Assembly: GCA_010094045.1 (NCBI GenBank)
Contig: ML986624.1
Coordinates: forward strand, 112,745-126,336
From: Lojkania enalia
Taxonomy: Eukaryota; Ascomycota; Dothideomycetes; Pleosporales
Length of the DNA: 13,592 nucleotides
Direction: 5' to 3'
The number at the start of each line of letters is the position of its first letter. The first letter of the stretch is position 1. The notes below the pieces were generated by a model, which saw nothing but the letters and a program-made list of their open reading frames with translations, did not search any database and was not told where the DNA came from. This document shows, piece after piece, positions 7,568-13,592 of the stretch. A program made the translations under genes and the position numbers.

Positions 7568-9026
7568 CTACTTACCCTCCTTCAATACATCAATATTTGC
7601 CTCAGCAATTGATGCTACCTAATACGCGATAGAGACAAGTGTTGACCCCTTTCTGTGGATGTAATTCAGCACCATTTTACACTGTAGAATGTTCAGCTTT
7701 TCGAGTTGCTCCAGAATCGAGATTGACTGTTTCCGCTACCGTTCTATATACTGGACGGTAACGTCTTTACTGAGTGGTAAGTGTTCTATCTTACAATTAC
7801 TCCCTGTGTGGAACGACAGAAGTGGTCCAGGCGAGCATCTCGAGCTTAGCAGGCTGGCTTACGTGCCCCACTTTGGGGCTCGCAGGTTCCTGAAAAGAAT
7901 GAATCATATGTTAGATATTTACCAAAGTGCACGTCTAGAGACAAATAATACTTACTTCTCTTTCCTTGGTGCGCTTTTTCACTATTTTCGTCGGTTTTAG
8001 GAGGAGACGATTAAGTATTTTAAGTAGATCCCTATATTAGACAATCCATACTTAGCACTTTGAACTCATAGTAGAAGTAGGGTAGGATGCTTATATCAGC
8101 TCACAAAGACTTATAATTGGTGAAGCCCTCATCCAAAGTCGATTGAATCATCTCTAGATCATCATCGTCCTCATTTTCGTCGAATTCATGCGCTGATTCA
8201 GAACTAGTAATTGAAGTATCCTCTCCATTACTGAGGATATCCGCACAAATGTCTGATTCGATGGCCTAAATTGCGGGTCGAGGCTTTTCATCTAATGATG
8301 AATGCGAGGTTCCCGGTATATGTGTAGTGTTGGCGTTGGCTAGATCAGATATAGGTTGATCCCTCGGTCGCCGAATAGCAAGCACAGCTACCCGAAACCG
8401 CTGTTGTTGCTCCGGTGCGAAAGAAGAAGGCTTTACCCTGCTATGTTAGGATTTTCAAAAATAGTGATGTCTACACCTTTACTTTGAGGGGAGCTTTTCC
8501 GTACTAGCCAGCTGCGCAACCAGGAGCGCCACCATAGGATTGCTTTTCGCGTTAAACAATTCAGTTCTGAGTTCCTGAGTTTTGGGCAGTAAAAAGGCCA
8601 TTTAGCCTTCTCAGGAGTGGAAAGCTTAATCTTCTGCTCGCGTAGATTCTTATTAGCTAGTTGCTAGCTTGCCTTTTCTACGCCACTGCAGTAGGTTGAT
8701 GGCACCCTGACATATATTCACGGCTAGCTACACTTGCTTTAATCCTTTGGCACTAAGCGGAGTATCCTCAGCACTCAACGGATTCTTCGATGGAATCAAT
8801 TCCATCAGCTAATTCCTGAAGAGCTAAGCTAGGAGCAGCTTGAAGTGCGGCCAAGATACATAGCACCCACAGGATCCCGCAAGTCATGGAGATATCAGCA
8901 CTGGTTTGTCTTAAAATCTTCTCAGCACCCCGCACAGTTTCCGTAAAAGTGAGCAGCTTGAGAGATATCTTGAACTTTACATTAGCCAGCTGAAACGATA
9001 GAGGCAACGACTCCCGGAGCTTCCAT
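7568..9026 (-). pseudogene. HeLo-like / fungal STAND N-terminal-domain gene relic with three introns
   Basis: Starts at ATG 9026 (MEAPGVVASIVSAG). The blocks then follow in other frames: ISLKLLTFTETVRGAEKIL with SADISMTCGIL, then LSTPEKAKWPF, LLPKTQELRTELFNAKSN and ALLVAQLA. These resemble the N-terminal domain common on fungal STAND/NLR-like proteins (KWPFL.PK..ELR pattern). Three GT-AG introns still splice in frame: 8441-8482 (42 nt), 8032-8104 (73 nt, donor GTGAGC) and 7890-7955 (66 nt, donor GTAAGTATT, branch CTAAC, acceptor TTTTCAG). The second removes what looks like a terminal TGA at 8101. Downstream is an acidic tract (DENEDDDDLEMIQ), a Lys/Arg-rich stretch, and a helix-rich end (ILEQLEKLNILQ). 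At least five frameshifts and five in-frame TAG stops make it non-functional. The family call rests on pattern memory and needs a profile search. Confidence 0.65.
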
Positions 9027-9961
9027 GATTCAGCAGTATATATCAACAGCATCGACAGCGGCACAAAAGGGAACTTGGTAATGATAATTTCGAATGTGGA
9101 GTTAGACAGGCTGAGATGACACTGAAGCCGTAGTTCTTTGCCTAGTGCCTTTGAGTCGCTGTCTGCGGCTGAACAAACATCAGCTAATATCACCGAGTAG
9201 CACCTTGGTGTGATCCTCATCAAGTTTTGGCCACAAAACCTCTCCGGTTCAGCTAATTGATTCTTTTCACATACACTTTACGTAACTCTCTTTCACATGA
9301 CCCCACCTCCATAATGTGTATAGACCACTCGAATCTTCTACTTATTCAATTGATCATCATGGGTTGCCGCATTGACGCTGTCCACTCGGTTACAGTAGAT
9401 TGCCTGATTCTAGCCTCTATCGCAGTTACAGCTGAAACATGGCCTTAAGCTAGCCGTCAAATATTTTTTATTTCTGCCAGGGTCAGCTGATCACTCTCTG
9501 TGCATATTAATTAAAAATGAACTATAAATAAGACTTGAGGAGCTACTGGATTCAATTTAGGAACAATATAATTGATAGTCTCTATAGCAGGTAATGGGAG
9601 CACAAAATTAGACTTACCCCTTCTAGTAGGGAAGACGGCTGACCCACACCGGAAATATCCTGGCGCGAGAGGCATTGGGCGGTTTGAAAGATGGTAACGG
9701 AGTGTACATGTTGGATGGGTTGTCACTGAGAGCTGTGTCGTAACGCGCCACGAGTTTCGAGAGCGGTCAGGGTATGCCATAGTAGGTTAGTTAATGTGAA
9801 TATCGGGAACGAGATCGATTTGGGACCGGGCTCCACTGCAGGAACCAATTCCGGACATCATAGCTGGAAGTGGTGACCATCGCCACAACCCCGAGTATCA
9901 TATTTCATAAGAACCTTAAAGCCTCTCATACTTACGTAGAAGATTTCTTTCATTTCAGTGA
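9027..9961. other. Decayed region between HeLo-like and MULE relics
   Basis: No intact gene. On the minus strand, 9256-9438 is coding-like with one internal TGA (for example VTAIEARIRQSTVTEW and CERELRKVYVKRI), and 9511-9780 is an 89-codon open frame, beginning at ATG 9780, without recognised motif. These may be the tail of the MULE element or a separate relic; I cannot assign them. Confidence 0.35.
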
Positions 9962-10072
9962 TTAAGCGAGACTTTGAGGCGCTGCTGTAGGTAGCGCAAA
10001 AGGGCGCTGAATATTCTCCAAGTATATCTAATCCATAGTCATCTCTGCTCTTAGCTCAGCCTTTATTGTCTA

Positions 10073-10615
10073 AAACTTCACTCTATATGTTTCAGCAACC
10101 CCTATCTGCGCCATAGAAACAAGCAATCTCCTATGCCGACCTACAGCAGTTGTAACCCGTCTCTTGAGCTGCAAACCATGTGTTTGACGGCAGCTCCTGC
10201 TGCCTGCCACATAGTTCCACACAATGGGAAGGCCTGGGATGCAGAATCTATAAACTTGTATAAATAACTCACGGCTCCATGGCGGGAAGCTTAAGCGGAC
10301 ATGGTGGTAACGAAAAGTCCCGAAGGCACCCTCATGCGCATTGAATCGCTCTAGATTGGAGGATTCCGATAAGAGGCTATCCAGTTGATGGTTGCCCCCA
10401 TGATAAGGGGTTACAGCTGGTTGTAAAGGCTGGCCGTGATGATCCAGATCGTTTAATAAAACCGGTAGTAGAGAGTACCTGTACTGCTCACGATACTCAG
10501 ATATCTCATAGAACTTAGCAATATAATCCTCAAGTTTAATGTTGAAGAACTGGAAGACAGCAATCGTACGTCTACAAGGAATTTTGTGATCCTGGAAAGC
10601 GGACCAAGAGCATAT
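10073..10615 (-). other. 181-codon stop-free block of the MULE C-terminus
   Basis: Lies between TAG stops at 10616-10618 and 10070-10072 and has almost no Met, so a start-to-stop ORF search skips it. It contains the SWIM region, then AVFQFFNIKLEDYIAKFYE and a basic tail. Its length in AT-rich DNA is well beyond chance expectation. Confidence 0.8.
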
Positions 10616-10867
10616 CTAAGATTTGAGCTGGACGAGACGAGTCTTCGAAGCCCCTGGGTTTGCTCGGAACACTAGTGCTTCTAGGTTCTCGCGCTCCTAG
10701 GGAGTCATAAGATACTGGTTGCTCTCGTCGAGCTCTTTCTGGAAATGTGCCATAGCATGGTTGGCGTATTTCTTATCTTCTTGGGGCTTATGGCGTCTTT
10801 CGTAGAACTTCGACATTATATATGCCCACAGATGATGAAGTGAATGAAGAATTGGTAAGTTACGAGC

Positions 10868-10925
10868 CTACATAGCTTGACCTTAGCCTATATTCGATAT
10901 TAAACTTTCTAACAGATGCACTCAC
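10868..10925 (-). other. Probable intron in the MULE relic (58 nt)
   Basis: Donor GTGAGTGCA after SINSAWM and acceptor CTATGTAG before ARNLPILHSLHHLWAYIM. The phase-0 join continues the coding frame exactly into the C-terminal exon. Branch site is weak (GCTAAG). Confidence 0.55.
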
Positions 10926-11220
10926 CATCCATGCACTATTTATTGACTTAGATATGTTAGACCATATTTTTCCAAACCGTGGGAAATCGACCAGCGGTAC
11001 ATATGGAGTGGCGTAGTGTTCTCTGTTGGTCTGATCCAGGTAGTGACGTGAAGGTGTAGAGAGCGACTCGGCGTGGTCAAGAAAAACTTTAAATTTAACC
11101 CCCGTCCCAACTAGATATCTGATAGGGATTTGGCGAGTCTACTAAGTACGATTTCCTACTACCGTACGGGAGCAAGTTATCCGGTTGCAGGTTGTATCGG
11201 ATACCGTCGCACGATATCAA

Positions 11221-11345
11221 ATCACGCTGGATATCAGCTGATATACCCTTTCTTATATACATAAATATGGCCTGCTGGCCATCCTCAATCAACCAGTTCA
11301 GCTCCTCATCTCCCTCCCTGAGACAAGATTCGCCTCTCACCACAA
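11221..11345 (-). repeat. Repeat copy A (inside MULE relic)
   Basis: 125 bp that match 13404-13529 in inverted orientation. I count six substitutions, all transitions, and one 1-bp indel in a G run. It encodes GESCLREGDEELNWLIEDGQ in the MULE frame. Confidence 0.92.
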
Positions 11346-12425
11346 GATATGTAGAGCGAAACATCTTCTCGACTTTTCTTTCAAACTCGTTTCCAATATG
11401 CTTAGCAAGATGCTGCGTATAGTGATAACAGAAAGCTTTTGGGAAATCCTTTGCGACAGCTAGAACCAGACCTTTACCTCGATCGCTAGCAATTGTAAGA
11501 TGCTCGAAATCATCACGCTCTTTCTCAGTAGTATCGAGATTTTCTAGAAAGTATTCCTTGAAATCGCGGAGAAAGTTGGGCCACGATTCTATAGACTCGC
11601 TTCTAGAATATCCCTACGTTAACGGTATGATCCCCTTATTGGAGGTAAGCATGGACAGAAAAAGAACTAGGTTGTTATCTAACCTTATATAGGCGCTATT
11701 AACAGATAAATCGTCGGTAGTGCTAAAATACATGAATACAAGCTCTTAGCGCCACATAGTACCTTATCATCTCTCCTCGAGATAGCACCGTTCGCTCTTG
11801 AAGTAGCGTAATTTCCTTCGTTATCAAGATCCGTATCTGTCTCGAGTCCGCCATCCGTAGGATAGATAAGCTGGAATGACTTTGTCGCTTCCATGAAGGC
11901 CCAATTTGGATCTCCTTTGCGCGCCACGGTTGTTTGTACGATATCTTATTTGAATACTGAAGTCTTTCAGCAGTCTAGATCTGGTATGGCCTGACTTGAA
12001 AGTCGCTCTTAACTATATCCCTGTGTCGGTGAGCAATGAGCTTTGCAGAGTTTGATGTTATCCAATCGTGATGGGAGCTAAGATTGCAGGTACAAGGTAT
12101 TAGTTACCAAAGCTCAAAATAATTAGGTTGAATCATATAAGAGATTTAGAGAAAGAATTTGGATCTAGTTTCCTCGCTCGAACAGCAAATGGAGTGCCAT
12201 CTAGTTCGATCGTTGGAAGCTACTTTAAATGAAAGCCCCTAAGTTACCATAATATAAAGAACCCACTCTCTTGCTTCATTAATGCGAATGTCTGACCAAG
12301 GAATAGAGTTTAGGGCAAATTCTGGGAGGCTGCCATCATTATCAACTGTCTTTTCATTTTAGTAATAGGGACAGTAGTTCATTCGCGTTAGGACGCGTCA
12401 ACTCTTTAATCACGTTACGAGCCAT

Positions 12426-13403
12426 TGTGGAGCCGCTAAATCTAGTGGGTCAGGCCATTGATGGATCGGTGGCCCTCGGGGCAGAAACGGTGGTATTTCA
12501 GTCCATTTACGATGCAGGGCCACATATATAGTAGTGTATTAAGAATAATGGTATAGGGAATTATATCGCTAAGTAGTAATATAGCGGTTATTTACCGCTT
12601 TTAGAATCCTGTAACATGCGCCACATTTAGTCTTAAAAGCTAACTTGAAAGAAAAATTGTATAAGAATATAATATGATTTGCTACTAAGTGATGTCCTTC
12701 AGTCGGACGATCTTCAACGCTTTCAAAATTATATTCTTCCTAGATTGAATTTTCCCTCCAGCACTCCGAAATTAGAGAAATTGCAATAGTCGCAGTTGGA
12801 CAGGGGGGTGGGGCTAAAACCACGCATAATGGCGTCAACGAAATGATTGACAGTATATCCAACACAACGGTTGTTCTTGATATAGAGTAGTTTCATAGTA
12901 GAGAAATGGCTATGGAATAAGAACACGTCGACTATATCTATATAGGTTTACGAGGAAAAAATTTTGAAGGCCTAAATTGTGAATTCGTCTTGCGATGGTA
13001 TGCGTCCCTCGACCCAGAGACGGACAGTAGATACGTAAGCTCAGCGTGAACAATACTAGAACTAGTACTCAAATATTGCGGCTCAAACCCGCTCCCTAAC
13101 CAGATACCTAAATACCCTCTTACCAATTACCAAAACCTTATCAATCAACTCGACTCCCACTCTACGGATAGCCGTTAACGCGGCTCCCGGGAGAATCTGT
13201 GTCCTCGGATGGGTACGTACAAATAATCCTTAGGATACACAGAGAGGGGGGCCAATTGGACATGTTCTGTGCCTGGTAATGCATAATAATCCTTCCGGCA
13301 TGAGGTGGTCACATGCGGACCTCCTTTTTTTTTTGCGGGGACTTTAATTGGGAGGTGACAAATTTTGATCAAAGTTTAGGTGAGAACATAATGTGGGGAA
13401 TAA
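12426..13403. other. Decayed region upstream of the MULE relic
   Basis: No supported gene. Minus-strand fragments look coding: 12430-12525 (PPFLPRGPPIHQWPDP) and about 12590-12740 (KTKCGACYRILKAV, a CxxC motif), but neither connects to an intact frame. The 62-codon frame at 12938-13126 begins at TTG. A poly(T) run is at 13324-13334. This may include the 5' end of the MULE element. Confidence 0.4.
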
Positions 13404-13592
13404 TTGTGGTGAAAGGCGAATCTTGTCTCAGGGAGGGAGATGAGGAGCTGAACTGGTTGATTGAAGATGGCCAGCGGGCCATATTTATGTACATGAAAAA
13501 GGGGTATATCAGCTGATATCCAGCGTGATATCCGGCGTGATATCGACCGTGATATCGTACGTCGATATCTGATACAGCTCTGCAGACTAGCC
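13404..13592 (+). pseudogene. Second, inverted MULE fragment (truncated at its 5' side, runs off window)
   Basis: Plus-strand copy of the same transposase segment as 11221-11345, entering abruptly at 13404 with unrelated sequence before it. Coding continuity is broken by an extra G in a GGGG run at 13501-13504; after that shift the frame reads on through the RDI repeats to VRRYLIQLCRLA at the window end. The matching part of copy A continues in the same way, so the two are the same gene region and not just a short shared motif. Confidence 0.85.
13511..13569 (+). repeat. 12-bp tandem repeat encoding xRDI units
   Basis: A partial unit AGCTGATATC, then CAGCGTGATATC, CGGCGTGATATC, GACCGTGATATC and a diverged last unit. 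In the transposase frame each unit encodes Gln/Arg/Asp-Arg-Asp-Ile. Copy A near 11195-11235 carries two units fewer, so the array differs in length between copies. Confidence 0.85.

Larger units (their letters stand above)
9962..12425 (-). pseudogene. Mutator-like (MULE) transposase relic, near full length
   Basis: Cut-and-paste DNA transposase. Reading down the minus strand from ATG 12425: an N-terminal zinc-finger-like region (SFKVASNDRTRWHSICC, then CTCNLSSHHDW and AHRHRD); a middle region (ISYKQPWRAKEI, ALRACIHVF); the DDE core with NNLVLFLSMLTSNKGIIPL, GYSRSESIESW, FEHLTIASDRGKGLVLAV (second catalytic Asp at 11482-11484) and the C/H block CYHYTQHLAKHIGNEF; then GESCLREGDEELNWLIEDG; a C-terminal exon after a likely 58-nt intron (10868-10925); and a SWIM-type finger region ICSWSAFQDHKIPCRR (about 10615-10568). 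The order zinc finger, MULE domain, SWIM is the family architecture. Damage: about ten in-frame stops (mostly TAG), frameshifts, probable first Asp changed to Asn (11698-11700), and SWIM ligands altered (CxC to CxW, CxH to CxR). I did not find terminal inverted repeats by eye. Confidence 0.85.

Noticed and set aside
7689..8000. 103-codon plus-strand frame
   Set aside because: It lies opposite the last exons and an intron of the HeLo-like relic, whose splice signals and frames explain the sequence better.
8101..8103. TGA that appears to end the HeLo-like frame after FTNYKSL
   Set aside because: It is part of a GTGAGC donor; using the acceptor at 8032 continues the same reading phase into a further coding stretch, so it is intronic.
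8266..12976. 11-bp match GGCCTAAATTG at about 8266 and 12969 considered as element ends
   Set aside because: The two are in direct, not inverted, orientation, and similarity does not extend; a chance match.
13070..13130. Possible tRNA-derived element: A-box-like TGGTAAGAGG and B-box-like GGTTTGAGCC on the minus strand
   Set aside because: Box spacing is short (about 36 nt), the A box has a mismatch and no consistent acceptor or T-arm fold can be drawn.

Overview
The window comes from a filamentous ascomycete (Pezizomycotina). Evidence: short introns (42-73 nt) with GTAAGT/GTGAGT donors and CTAAC-like branch sites, a secreted AA9 lytic polysaccharide monooxygenase with a fungal CBM1, a CmcJ/AsaB-type oxidoreductase, a D-xylose/dihydrodiol dehydrogenase, and relics of fungus-specific families (HET domain, HeLo-like/STAND N-terminal domain, Mutator-like transposase). 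I cannot place it to genus.

Bases 1-6100 are the gene-bearing half. At the left edge is the 3' end of an unidentified plus-strand gene that opens in a TCCC microsatellite and has an in-frame TGA before 61 more coding-like codons. Three intact minus-strand genes follow: a CmcJ/AsaB-type Fe-dependent oxidoreductase (641-1603), a secreted AA9-CBM1 LPMO (1961-3030) and a Gfo/Idh/MocA-family D-xylose 1-dehydrogenase-like gene (4220-5487). The last two would fit one physiology: oxidative cleavage of plant cell-wall polysaccharide outside the cell, and oxidation of a released pentose inside it. That link is inference from family and neighbourhood.

Bases 6100-13592 hold no intact gene. They are a graveyard of broken genes that simple ATG-to-stop ORF calling largely misses: a HET-domain relic (6440-6934), a HeLo-like domain relic that still carries three spliceable introns (7568-9026), and a nearly full-length Mutator-like (MULE) transposase relic with its zinc finger, DDE core and SWIM region (9962-12425). 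A second, inverted, 5'-truncated MULE piece runs off the right end (13404-13592). Of 18 internal in-frame stops I counted in the three relics, 16 are TAG, 2 are TAA and none is TGA. The two MULE copies differ by transitions only. Both facts are what CpA-directed C-to-T mutation (repeat-induced point mutation, RIP) would leave.

The most unusual signal in a live gene is in the LPMO. The first intron expected from the family has no GT-AG borders, but has a perfectly placed ATAAGT...CTAAC...TTTAC, i.e. a candidate U2-type AT-AC intron of 48 nt that would be silent for reading frame if retained.
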